33,479 nt of DNA from NCBI GenBank assembly GCA_018674495.1, contig JABHAA010000157.1, positions 1-33,479 of the forward strand. Reading direction: 5' to 3'. Shown here piece by piece: positions 24,643 to 32,466 of the stretch; within the stretch, counting starts at the first letter, position 1; the number at the start of each line of letters is the position of its first letter. A program made the position numbers and the translations under genes. The notes under the pieces are model-generated. The model ran no database searches. It worked only from the letters and a program-made list of their open reading frames with translations, and was not told the origin of the DNA. This DNA comes from Rhodospirillaceae bacterium. GTDB lineage: Bacteria > Pseudomonadota > Alphaproteobacteria > Rhodospirillales > UBA2165.

Positions 24643-24654
24643 GTGTAGCTACAC
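24643..24654 (+). promoter_or_regulatory. Palindromic operator upstream of the NmrA-like gene
   Basis: GTGTAGCTACAC is a perfect 12-bp palindrome 50 bp upstream of the ATG. It shares the GTGTA-N2-TACAC geometry with the marR upstream site at 24087-24100, so it is a probable binding site of the adjacent MarR protein. Confidence 0.7.
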
Positions 24655-24703
24655 TTTAACCAAACCGCCCTGCAAAGGCGGCAATTTAGAGAGGTTATTT
24701 TCC

Positions 24704-25822
24704 ATGACCAAAGCCAAAATTCTCGTCACCGCCGCCGCCGGCCACACGGGTTCTCAGGCCGTAATGCAATTGCTTGAAAAAGGTTTTCCTGTCCGCGCCT
24801 TCGTGCGGCGTAAAGATGCGAGGGCAATTAGGCTGGAGCAGGCGGGGGCGGAGCTGTTCGTTGGTGATGGGCTCGACTACCGGGATGTCAGGGCATCAAT
24901 GGCCGGTGTTCAACGGGCTTATCATTGTCCGCCCCTGGCTCTAAATCTTCTGCACAACACAATGCTATTCGCCGTCGCGGCGGAGGACGCCAAGCTCGAA
25001 GTGGTCGCGTTGATGAGCCAGTGGACACCCCACCCGACGCATCCATCGGTCGTCACCCGCGAGCATTGGCTGTCCAACCAGATATATCGCTGGATGCCGT
25101 CGGTGGAAGTTGTCCACATCAATCCCGGTTTGTTTGCCTTCACCTATTTTCTTGGCCTGCAGGCGATAGCCCATTTCGGCCAGTTCATGGCGCCGTTTGG
25201 CGATGGACTTAATGCGCCGCCATCGAACGAGGATATTGCGCGCGTTGTGACGGGTGTATTGGCCGATCCCGCCGCTCATATCGGCAAGTCGTACCGTCCG
25301 ACCGGGCCTGCCTTGATCTCGCCTGAAGAGGCTGCTGAAATCTTTGGCCATGTTCTCGGCCGTGATGTCCGTTACAAGGACGTGCCGTTTAAAATTTTCA
25401 CCAAGGCGGCAGTTGCCCAAGGCTTCAGTTTGCTGGAGCTTTCGCAGTTGCGTTACTATGTGGAAGATATCAAAAGCGGTGCGTTCGCCGCCGGTGGTCC
25501 CACCGACCACGTGTTGGAGGTTTCAGGCCAGGCGCCGGAGGACTTCGAAGCCATCGCACGCAGATATATCGACAATCCTGCTCTTGTTCATGCATCGATC
25601 CGCATCGGATCGAAAGCGCAGGCGATCAGGTTCCTTGTCAAAATGCTGGTCACCAAGGCACCGGACTTGGATGGTTGGGAACGGGACCGCGGCTATCCGC
25701 TCCTGGGCGATGCTGTCTTGGCCGAGGCCAGCTCCGAATGGCGGGAATCAGCGGGGCGCCAGCAGCTCAACCTTATGCCTGATGCGCAATCGAAAGCCCC
25801 GCAGGTGGCCTTGAGCGCTTAG
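24704..25822 (+). CDS. NmrA-like NAD(P)-binding protein
   Basis: A 372-residue atypical SDR of the NmrA family. The N-terminal dinucleotide-binding motif ILVTAAAGHTGSQAV (GxxGxxG type, about 6-20) is followed by the second strand FVRRKDAR with the Arg/Lys pattern of NADP-preferring relatives and by LFVGDGLDYRDV. The C-terminal part (about 230-372) is helical and longer than in minimal NmrA proteins. Relatives act as redox sensors or as quinone or sugar-nucleotide reductases; this one could reduce a quinone or reactive aldehyde sensed by the upstream MarR regulator. AGAGAGG precedes the ATG. It lies 119 bp after marR, convergent with the cupin gene. Confidence 0.85.
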   Translation: MTKAKILVTAAAGHTGSQAVMQLLEKGFPVRAFVRRKDARAIRLEQAGAELFVGDGLDYRDVRASMAGVQRAYHCPPLALNLLHNTMLFAVAAEDAKLEVVALMSQWTPHPTHPSVVTREHWLSNQIYRWMPSVEVVHINPGLFAFTYFLGLQAIAHFGQFMAPFGDGLNAPPSNEDIARVVTGVLADPAAHIGKSYRPTGPALISPEEAAEIFGHVLGRDVRYKDVPFKIFTKAAVAQGFSLLELSQLRYYVEDIKSGAFAAGGPTDHVLEVSGQAPEDFEAIARRYIDNPALVHASIRIGSKAQAIRFLVKMLVTKAPDLDGWERDRGYPLLGDAVLAEASSEWRESAGRQQLNLMPDAQSKAPQVALSA

Positions 25823-25843
25823 CCGTGGCTCGCATTGTTTTGC

Positions 25844-26329
25844 TTAATATGGACGCCCGTCCTTATGGGTGAATATCCATGCACCGTCGTCGCCGAGCGC
25901 CGCACTAATGTCGTCGTTCGGATAGCTGCCTTCATCGCCACGTCCGCGGTCACCGATCTCCAGGAAGACAACGTCCGCACCGGTTCGGTTGACCAATTGA
26001 TGGGCAGCGCCTTTGGCCGGAAATCCGGCGCACATACCGGGCGAAAGAACTGTCTCATCTGTTTCGGTTAACAACATTGGATTGCCTTCCAGTATGTAAA
26101 TGAACTCATCTTGTTTGCTGTGCCGGTGCAGCAACGACGATTCGCCGCCTGGAGCCAGTCTGGTTAGATTGACGCCGAAGTTCGTCAGATCAAAGAAATC
26201 GCCCAGCGGGCGTTTTTCCCGTTTTTCCATCCGGCTGAAAAACGGTTCCGGATAATTTGACGGCTTGGTGCGGGGCGGGATGGTTGCCGCATTAACGGCG
26301 AGGGGCGATGGCGATTTGTTGCTGCTCAT
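25844..26329 (-). CDS. Cupin domain protein
   Basis: A 161-residue single-domain cupin. The metal-binding motif 1 has His68, His70 and Glu75 (LLHRHSKQDEFIYILEG), and motif 2 has His110 (GFPAKGAAHQLVN). These four residues are the usual ligands for Fe, Mn or Zn. The C-terminal tail (RGDEGSYPNDD ... FTHKDGRPY) is a feature of a family often annotated as sugar-binding or dioxygenase-like cupins; no reaction can be assigned. AAAGGTG precedes the ATG. It lies 72 bp downstream of the membrane protein gene on the same strand and may share its transcript. Confidence 0.85.
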   Translation of the reverse strand: MSSNKSPSPLAVNAATIPPRTKPSNYPEPFFSRMEKREKRPLGDFFDLTNFGVNLTRLAPGGESSLLHRHSKQDEFIYILEGNPMLLTETDETVLSPGMCAGFPAKGAAHQLVNRTGADVVFLEIGDRGRGDEGSYPNDDISAALGDDGAWIFTHKDGRPY

Positions 26330-26401
26330 TACACACCTTTGCTCGATTTCCTGGAATTTGCATTGCGGAACCTGCCGGTTTTGAGGCCACAGTCGCCCGG
26401 C

Positions 26402-27766
26402 TTAAAGCGCCCAATGCCTTAGCGCGATGATATAGAGAGCCGTGGCGGCGATGCTGACGAACACCGATGGCGGTGTCCAGAGCCAGGCAATGGTTTGCGG
26501 CGGCGTGCCGGTGGCCCTGGCCATAAACAATGCAGTCCCGGAAAATGGCGAGACCATAGTGCAGGTGCCCCAGACGCAAAGATAGATCAGCCCGACGATC
26601 CATTCCGGCAGGCCCATCAGTTCCGGCGGCAATACGGATGACAGGAAGATGACCACGATCACCGGATGCATGCCGAGCAGCCCGCAGATCGGAAACAGCA
26701 ACATAAGCGCCGCGATTTTGGCGTCCGGCCAGGGCAGCAGTGCGTTCACCGTTGCCGACAGATCGTGCGCCGGCACCATGGCGGCGACGCCGGCGCCGAA
26801 CACATTGGCGGCGGCGAACACCAGTGCTTCGTTGCGCAACGTCGGGAACAAAGCGATCACCCGGCGCATGAAACCGAGCGTATTGCTGATTTGCGCTGCC
26901 GGGCGCCGCTCGATAGCCGCCAGCCAGACCATGGCAAACGGCGCGCCGACGATACCGAGGGCGACGGCGACGGTGGTTCCGAATGTCTGGATTGCGGTTA
27001 CCACAAGGGCGATGAGCACGGCCAAAATTCCGGCGGTGCGCAACATGCTGCGCATCGTTGCCGCCGGTTCGCCCGCTTGGGGCGGCGGGGCATGGTTGCC
27101 GGCCAGGAAGGTCCGGTCGTACAGCCAGAAAACGGCGATCAGCAGCACCGCCATACCGGCGCCGGCCGGTGCCATCTGGGTCCAGCGTAATCCCGGCAAT
27201 ACGGTCAGCACCACGATCATGCCGATATAAAAAGGCGACCAGCACGATGCAGATGTGAAGCCATGCATCAGCGATAAGGCCAGACGTTTCTGTAGTTTCG
27301 GGTCTTTCTGGTTTTCCACCACCGGCGTCAGCAGGCCAAGCCCGGCGACGTTGAGGATTGATCCGAGCACATGCACGCCCATGGACAGGGTTATGAAGCG
27401 GCGGTCCCCGGGCTGGTTCATGATGGCGCCCCGTGTGGAGCGCAGCGCCGGCGATAGCCCCACCGGAAACTGCAGCCAGGAAATGGCGAAAAACAACAAC
27501 AAAAAGGTGCGCGACTTGGCGGTGCCGAGGACCAGCACCTCCCACCATTGCCCGGAGATAGCGGCCCCGGCGATACCGATGATCAATAATACGGCGCCGG
27601 CGATCTGTTGGGCGCGTGGGATATTCTTGTATTGCAGGGTGATAAAGAGGGCGATCAGGGCCGCCGACAGCGCCGCCGACGACGGCACTGCAATGAACGC
27701 ATCAGCGATGGTGAGCAGGCCGATGGCCAAGTATATCCAGGCCGAAAGGGTAATGCGTTCGCCCAT
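26402..27766 (-). CDS. Polytopic inner-membrane protein, possible ion/organic-acid transporter
   Basis: A 454-residue protein with about 11-12 hydrophobic segments spread over the whole length. The C-terminal half has GMHPVIVVIFLSS and a later GTALFMARATG stretch, resembling the paired re-entrant regions of ion-transporter-superfamily carriers, but no named family is certain. I start at ATG 27766, which begins just before the first membrane helix; an upstream extension of 39 residues is rich in Ser and Arg and lacks membrane character. No strong ribosome site is visible. The gene is divergent from the GFA-family gene, and a cupin gene follows it. Confidence 0.75.
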   Translation of the reverse strand: MGERITLSAWIYLAIGLLTIADAFIAVPSSAALSAALIALFITLQYKNIPRAQQIAGAVLLIIGIAGAAISGQWWEVLVLGTAKSRTFLLLFFAISWLQFPVGLSPALRSTRGAIMNQPGDRRFITLSMGVHVLGSILNVAGLGLLTPVVENQKDPKLQKRLALSLMHGFTSASCWSPFYIGMIVVLTVLPGLRWTQMAPAGAGMAVLLIAVFWLYDRTFLAGNHAPPPQAGEPAATMRSMLRTAGILAVLIALVVTAIQTFGTTVAVALGIVGAPFAMVWLAAIERRPAAQISNTLGFMRRVIALFPTLRNEALVFAAANVFGAGVAAMVPAHDLSATVNALLPWPDAKIAALMLLFPICGLLGMHPVIVVIFLSSVLPPELMGLPEWIVGLIYLCVWGTCTMVSPFSGTALFMARATGTPPQTIAWLWTPPSVFVSIAATALYIIALRHWAL

Positions 27767-27903
27767 TACGGGTTTGCGCGACCGCGGGCCCGATAAATGA
27801 AATCTGCAATTGGAGGCATGGGCAATGGCATATATACTCGATAGACGCTTAGCAATCCTGTATGAACAGGATGCATTGACCAATTCACGGGAAGGACAGT
27901 CTT

Positions 27904-28314
27904 ATGGTGCAATTTTCAGGCGGGTGCCTGTGCGGATCGATTCGCTACCAGGTGGACGCGGAGCCTAAGCGCATCGCCAACTGCCATTGCGACGATTGCC
28001 GAAAAGCAACGGGCTCCGCCTTTGCGACCAATATTTTTGTCGATGAAGCGGCCGTTGTTGTCACCCAGGGGGCGCCCAAATCCTTCGACCACACGGCCGA
28101 TAGCGGCAACACCATGACCAAGCAATTTTGCGATAATTGCGGCTCGCAATTGTTCGGTTTTTCGTCCGGCGGCAGCGGGCTCAAAAGCGTCAAGGTGGGC
28201 AGCATCGACGATGCCAGTTTTGTGCAGCCCGGCCTTAATCTATTCCTGAAGCACGCCGCGCCATTTACCCAGATCGACCGCTCCATAACCTGCTTCGATG
28301 GTATGCCGGAGTAG
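27904..28314 (+). CDS. GFA / CENP-V family zinc protein
   Basis: A 136-residue protein of the family of glutathione-dependent formaldehyde-activating enzyme. The zinc ligands are visible: Cys8 and Cys10 (GGCLCGSIRY), Cys27, Cys29 and Cys32 (CHCDDC), and Cys76 and Cys79 (FCDNCGSQLF). The family is structurally defined, but most members do not act on formaldehyde and have unknown substrates. AAGGACA precedes the ATG. Its stop is 27 bp before the next small gene, with which it probably forms one transcript. Confidence 0.9.
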   Translation: MVQFSGGCLCGSIRYQVDAEPKRIANCHCDDCRKATGSAFATNIFVDEAAVVVTQGAPKSFDHTADSGNTMTKQFCDNCGSQLFGFSSGGSGLKSVKVGSIDDASFVQPGLNLFLKHAAPFTQIDRSITCFDGMPE

Positions 28315-28341
28315 GCGGACTTAAACGAGAGGGCCCCCGCC

Positions 28342-28632
28342 ATGGCGGACACTGCAAACATAGATTTCGGCACCAATCGCAACTGGTATTGGGAGGCCGG
28401 CCTCGCCGAGGTTCGGTTTCAAGCCCTTGTTGATGGCCAGCCCATCCTTTGCCGCGTATCGGAGGGTTGGATCGAGGCCACTATCGGCGCCTTCGAGACC
28501 AACGCCGAATCTTTGGAAGCGGTGAAAAATGCTTCTGAACTGGTGTGTGACGAGTTCCGTCTGCGCCATTCTCAAGACCAGCTGGAAATCGATGGCAGCC
28601 TTTTGTTGAAAGGCATCGGGCGCGGCGACTAA
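28342..28632 (+). CDS. Small DUF1488-like protein
   Basis: A 96-residue soluble acidic protein. The pattern of an N-terminal aromatic stretch (NRNWYWEAGLAEVRFQALV), a central CRVSEGWIEA and a C-terminal DEFRLRH ... GSLLLKG resembles the DUF1488 group of short alpha/beta proteins, whose role is unknown. The match is moderate. GAGAGG lies upstream of the ATG. It follows the GFA gene closely and its stop overlaps by 4 bp the stop of the convergent MFS gene. Confidence 0.7.
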   Translation: MADTANIDFGTNRNWYWEAGLAEVRFQALVDGQPILCRVSEGWIEATIGAFETNAESLEAVKNASELVCDEFRLRHSQDQLEIDGSLLLKGIGRGD

Positions 28633-29876
28633 TCGTTGTGGCGCTTGCGCATTTCCGGCCATAGGATCGTGGCGCAGATCATCCCGACGATGCCCGTCGA
28701 GGACGTGATTAAGATACCGGTGGGCGCCCCCAAAATTTCGGACAACGTGCCGACGATCAGGATGCCGAGGGGCCCGACGCCGATGCACATGGTCAGCAAT
28801 CCCATGATCCGGTTGCGCATTTCGGGTGGCGCGCTGGCGATCATCAGCGCCGACTGCATGGAGGCGAAACCCGCAACGCCGAACCCACCGATCCACAAAA
28901 GCGTGATCGAAAACCCGAATACTGGCGACAGGGCGAACAGGAATATGCAGCCGAGGTAAATGCAAGTGCCGCTAAAGTAAATCTGGCGAAAGCGGCTGGG
29001 CTTGGCGTAAAAGGCGATCAATAGCGCGCCGATAAAAGCTCCAAAGCCTTCGGCGGCCATCAGAATTCCGGTGGGAAATGGTGAGAGGCCCAGGACGTTT
29101 TTGGCGATCACCGGCACCATGGAGACGAACGAAAATCCGAACAGGTTGAGCACGATGGTGATCGCCAAGGTGGCTTTGATAGAACGGCTGGTGCGCGCAT
29201 ATTCCAGCCCCTCCAAGATGTTGGCGAAAAAGGCGGGCCGCTCGCCTTTCGGGCGCGCGCGGGCATAGACCACCGGCATCATCGCAAAGGCGGCGATCAG
29301 ATAGAGGACAAGACCGACAAATAATGTGCCCGGCAGGCCGGCAAGCTCGAACAGGAAGCCGCCGGCGAAGGGGCCCAGCATGCGGGTCAAATTGGTGGTC
29401 GATGATTCCAGGCCCATGGTCGCGCCGAGATTCTCGATACCCGCGATCTCGGCGATCATGGTGCGCCGGATGGGCAGCTCCAACGTCCAGAATGTGCCGC
29501 TGAAAAATACCACGATGCCCAGTTGCCAGACCTGCAACTCTCCGGTCCAGGCCAGCCAGGCGAGGCTGCCGTAAACCCCGGCCAGGAAGAACATGGAAAA
29601 CACCAAAAGCTTTTTGCGGTCGACCATTTCGGCCAGCGCGCCGGCTGCCGCGCCGAACAGGAACATCGGGATAATGCGCACGAACAAAGTCAGTCCCACA
29701 AAGAAGGCCGAGCCGGTGATCTGCAGCACATAGACGCTGACCGCCAGCACATCCATCCAGCGCATGAAACCGCCGAGGGCGCCAGCCAGCCAGACCAGGC
29801 GGAAATCTCGCTGCGCCAAAAGCATCAGTGGTGCCGCACGCGTCTTGGCGCCGGGAAGGGGTTGCGTATCGGACAA
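28629..29876 (-). CDS. MFS transporter, EntS-like (MFS_3) exporter
   Basis: A 415-residue inner-membrane protein with 12 predicted helices. RDFRLVWLAGALGGFMRWMD at about 24-43, ALAEMVDRKKLL in the loop after helix 2-3 and the central loop ARARPKGERPAFFANILEGLEY are typical of the family that includes the enterobactin exporter EntS and many multidrug or macrolide exporters. The direction is therefore probably export; the cargo is unknown. The 5' codon is TTG at 29876, supported by AGGAAA; an ATG 17 codons downstream is the alternative. It diverges from the dienelactone hydrolase-like gene. Confidence 0.88.
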   Translation of the reverse strand: MSDTQPLPGAKTRAAPLMLLAQRDFRLVWLAGALGGFMRWMDVLAVSVYVLQITGSAFFVGLTLFVRIIPMFLFGAAAGALAEMVDRKKLLVFSMFFLAGVYGSLAWLAWTGELQVWQLGIVVFFSGTFWTLELPIRRTMIAEIAGIENLGATMGLESSTTNLTRMLGPFAGGFLFELAGLPGTLFVGLVLYLIAAFAMMPVVYARARPKGERPAFFANILEGLEYARTSRSIKATLAITIVLNLFGFSFVSMVPVIAKNVLGLSPFPTGILMAAEGFGAFIGALLIAFYAKPSRFRQIYFSGTCIYLGCIFLFALSPVFGFSITLLWIGGFGVAGFASMQSALMIASAPPEMRNRIMGLLTMCIGVGPLGILIVGTLSEILGAPTGILITSSTGIVGMICATILWPEMRKRHND

Positions 29877-30008
29877 GCAGGTTTTCCTGAATAGTTACGC
29901 CCGGCGGGATGGCTACCGGGTGCCGGACTTTAACAAGCAGTTGCCAATTTGTCAGGGGGAGGCGCCGGGGCTAGACTGAGGCGGCAAAAACTCAGGGAGG
30001 AAACGATC

Positions 30009-30707
30009 ATGATCAACCGCGAGACGCTCACCGTCGACGGCAGCGATATGCTGACCCTGTCGGCGTTGCCGGAGGGAGCTGGGCCGCACCCGGTCTACAT
30101 CGAATGCTGCCACGCGCCGGGGCAGGACGGCTTCACCGAAAATGTGTTGGAGCGTTGGGCCGAGGTCGGCTACGCCGCCTATTCGCACAATCTGTTCCAC
30201 CGCCAGGGGCCGGACGCCAAGGGCCGCGAAGCCTTAGGCATCCTTACCGATGAAGAACTGGTCCGCGATTGCGAAGCCCTGGTTGCCCATGCCCGCACTG
30301 GCATGGGCGAGGACGCAAAGCTGACCATCGGCGGCCATTGCATGGGCGGGCGCGTGGCCTTATTGGCCGGCGCCTCCATCGATGGCTTCTATGCCGTCGC
30401 CGATTTCTGGGGCGGCAATGTGATGACCGCCAAGGGCCGCGATGCGCCCACGGTTATAGACATGGTTGGCAATATTACCTGTCCGGTGATTGGCTTCTTC
30501 GGCAACGATGACGGCAACCCGGCGCCGGAAGATGTGGACCGGCTGGACGCAGAGCTGAGCCGCCACGGCGTCACCCACACATTTCACCGCTACGATGGGG
30601 CAGGGCACGCCTTTCAGAATTTCCTCAACGAAGCCAATTATCGGGAATCCCAGTCCGAAGACGCCTGGGGCAAGGTCATCACATTTTTTGGCGACGCCTT
30701 GGCTTGA
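30009..30707 (+). CDS. Dienelactone hydrolase family protein
   Basis: A 232-residue alpha/beta hydrolase of the dienelactone hydrolase family, normal length. The nucleophile is Cys111 in GGHCMGGR, with Asp168 (FFGNDDG) and His200 (YDGAGHAF) as the other triad members. There is no signal peptide, so it is cytoplasmic. Family members open dienelactones in chlorocatechol breakdown or hydrolyse other esters and lactones; no catechol genes lie here. GGAGG directly precedes the ATG. A second, exported member of the family lies 1.7 kb away on the other strand. Confidence 0.9.
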   Translation: MINRETLTVDGSDMLTLSALPEGAGPHPVYIECCHAPGQDGFTENVLERWAEVGYAAYSHNLFHRQGPDAKGREALGILTDEELVRDCEALVAHARTGMGEDAKLTIGGHCMGGRVALLAGASIDGFYAVADFWGGNVMTAKGRDAPTVIDMVGNITCPVIGFFGNDDGNPAPEDVDRLDAELSRHGVTHTFHRYDGAGHAFQNFLNEANYRESQSEDAWGKVITFFGDALA

Positions 30708-30734
30708 TTTTCCATCGCAGCATCCAAAAAGAAA

Positions 30735-30757
30735 TCGGGCGCCGTTAAGGCGCCCGA
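30735..30757. terminator. Hairpin after the dienelactone hydrolase-like gene
   Basis: A 9-bp stem, TCGGGCGCC with GGCGCCCGA, encloses a GTTAA loop 27 bp after the stop. On the plus strand there is no T run after it, but on the minus strand it is followed by TTTCTTTTT. It may therefore stop transcription from the right, or act only as a 3' processing hairpin for the plus-strand mRNA. Confidence 0.6.
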
Positions 30758-30991
30758 ATAGTTTGGAAGAGAGGGGGGAGGAGAGAGGCAAATTCGGTCA
30801 GTCCGTGGGGTGCGGGCCGTTCAGGGGGTGATCTTGATCTAGGGGCATCGCTTGGCTCCGTTGCAATTTGTCATGCGAGGGTTATGCAGGGGGCAGAGGC
30901 GGTTTTTGGGTGACGCAGTTGTGATGGCCAATGGGTCTGGCGCACCCTCGCCGCCATCGCCATAATTCGCCGCCTGAAATTAAGGATCAGC

Positions 30992-31765
30992 ATGCTCGAC
31001 GATACATCCACCGATGCCGCCATCGCCCGGCTTATCGAAAAGGCCGAGGGCGACGATTGGACACCGGCCACCGATATCGATTGGAATTTGCAAATCAAAT
31101 ATCCCTTCTGGTTCCGGAAACGCACCTACCGCTCTCTGGTCTCCCAGTTCCATCACGGCGAGAAGGCGGTGATGCAAATGTGCGATCATCTGGCGCCGCT
31201 GCTGGATGATGACGAGGCGCGGCGCTTCGTTGCGTTGCAGCGGCGCGACGAGGCCAAGCATGCGGACGTCTACGGCGCCTATGCGGAACGCCTCGGCGGC
31301 ATCCAGCCGATGGAGCCGGCGCTGGATGCGGTGTTGCGCGAAAGCCGTGACTGGCCGGGCTCCGCCGCCGGTATCATCCTGGCCTTCCACATGGTGTTTG
31401 AAGGCGGCGCCGTGGGGCTTATCGAAAAGCTGGTGCGCCGTTTCCCATGCCCGTTGTTCGCCGCCCTCAACGCCCGCATCCTGATCGACGAAGCCCGCCA
31501 CGTAGCCTTCGGGCGGCATTACTTAGGCCGCCAATTACCGCTGATGCCGGCGGGCGAACGCATCGCCCTTTACCGCTGGGTGCAGGGTCTTTGGTACCGG
31601 GCCGGCGCCGAGACACGCGCGCGCTACACTTGGCCGGTGGCTATGGTGACCCGGCTCGGCTCGGACTGGCTGGAAGCCGGATGGCAGCGCCAGTCGGGCA
31701 TCCTGATCGGCATCGGGCTGATCAGCGAAGCCGAACGGGAAAGCCTCGGTGCTGCGCGGCGATGA
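30992..31765 (+). CDS. Ferritin-like diiron protein
   Basis: A 257-residue four-helix-bundle protein with the two ExxH metal motifs of diiron carboxylate enzymes: Glu57 (FHHGEKA), Glu87 and His90 (RRDEAKH), Glu137 (VFEGGA), and Glu167 and His170 (IDEARH). These six residues are the full set expected for a di-iron or Fe/Mn centre, so a real oxidase or oxygenase is likely rather than a storage protein. Relatives include AurF-type N-oxygenases and fatty-acid-modifying enzymes; the substrate is unknown. AAGGA precedes the ATG. Its TGA overlaps the ATG of the glycosyltransferase (ATGA), so the two are translationally coupled. Confidence 0.88.
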   Translation: MLDDTSTDAAIARLIEKAEGDDWTPATDIDWNLQIKYPFWFRKRTYRSLVSQFHHGEKAVMQMCDHLAPLLDDDEARRFVALQRRDEAKHADVYGAYAERLGGIQPMEPALDAVLRESRDWPGSAAGIILAFHMVFEGGAVGLIEKLVRRFPCPLFAALNARILIDEARHVAFGRHYLGRQLPLMPAGERIALYRWVQGLWYRAGAETRARYTWPVAMVTRLGSDWLEAGWQRQSGILIGIGLISEAERESLGAARR

Positions 31766-32466
31766 TATCGGTCATCATACCGGTGCACAACGAAGCGGGG
31801 CGGCTCGAAGAACTGATCGGCGGGCTGCGGGCCGAGACCACGGCGCATGAGATTATCGTCGTCGATGGCGCCAGTCAGGACGGCAGCGCCGATCTGGCGC
31901 GCAGCCTTGGCGCCACGGTTCTGGCGTCTGGGGGCGGGCGCGGCGGCCAACTGGCGGCGGGCGCCAGCCAGGCCAGCGGTGATGTCATTCTATTTCTACA
32001 TGCCGATACAGGGTTTCCCCAAGATGGATTGGCGCTGATCGAAGCCAAGCTGGCGGACGGCAAATTCGGCGGCGGTAATTTTGCCATTCGCTTCGAAGGC
32101 ACGCGCCTGTTTATCCGCGTCCTCAATCGCTTCTACGCCTGGTTCCGCCGCTATGGGCTGTATTATGGCGACTCGGCGATCTTTGTCCGGCGCGAGATTC
32201 TGGATGCCATCGGCGGCATTCGCCCGTTGGCGCTGATGGAAGATTACGATCTCAGCCGCCGCCTGGAAAAAGCCGGCGCAACTGTTTGCATTCAAGAGAA
32301 ACCTGTCTTCACCTCGTCCAGGCGCTTCGAGGGACGCAGCGCCATCGCCATTGTCTGGGAATGGCTCTATATCCACGCGCTCTATCATCTCGGCGTCGCA
32401 CCGGAACGCCTGGCCCGCATCTATGACAGCAGCCGGGAAACCTCTATGAAACAAGAGTTGCGTTGA
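31762..32466 (+). CDS. Family 2 glycosyltransferase, rSAM/selenodomain-associated transferase type (TIGR04283-like)
   Basis: A 234-residue GT-A fold transferase. Motifs in order are ISVIIPVHNEAGRLEELI, EIIVVDGASQDGS (nucleotide-binding), GGGRGGQLAAGA, the metal-binding FLHADTGFP (78-86), GLYYGDSAIFVRRE, and ALMEDYDLSRRLEKAG near the catalytic acid. The C-terminal ALYHLGVAPERLARIY completes the pattern. The set matches the TIGR04283 group, described as rSAM/selenodomain-associated transferase 2 and later linked to arsenosugar synthesis; that association is from the family, not from this locus. The start overlaps the diiron gene stop by 4 bp. Its 3' end overlaps the convergent hydrolase gene by 23 bp. 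Confidence 0.88.
   Translation: MISVIIPVHNEAGRLEELIGGLRAETTAHEIIVVDGASQDGSADLARSLGATVLASGGGRGGQLAAGASQASGDVILFLHADTGFPQDGLALIEAKLADGKFGGGNFAIRFEGTRLFIRVLNRFYAWFRRYGLYYGDSAIFVRREILDAIGGIRPLALMEDYDLSRRLEKAGATVCIQEKPVFTSSRRFEGRSAIAIVWEWLYIHALYHLGVAPERLARIYDSSRETSMKQELR

Noticed and set aside
9062..24654. Shared GTGTA half-sites between the tolC upstream repeat and the MarR operators
   Set aside because: The half-sites face opposite ways: TACAC-N1-GTGTA before tolC, but GTGTA-N2-TACAC at the MarR sites. A common regulator is not supported, and the pentamer alone is too short.
28321..28965. Minus-strand open frame across the DUF1488-like gene and the MFS 3' end
   Set aside because: It overlaps two better supported genes, has no ribosome site and no recognisable domain.
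31447..31761. N-terminal extension of the glycosyltransferase frame
   Set aside because: It overlaps the diiron protein in another frame and is Arg/Pro-rich; the GT2 fold begins exactly at ATG 31762.
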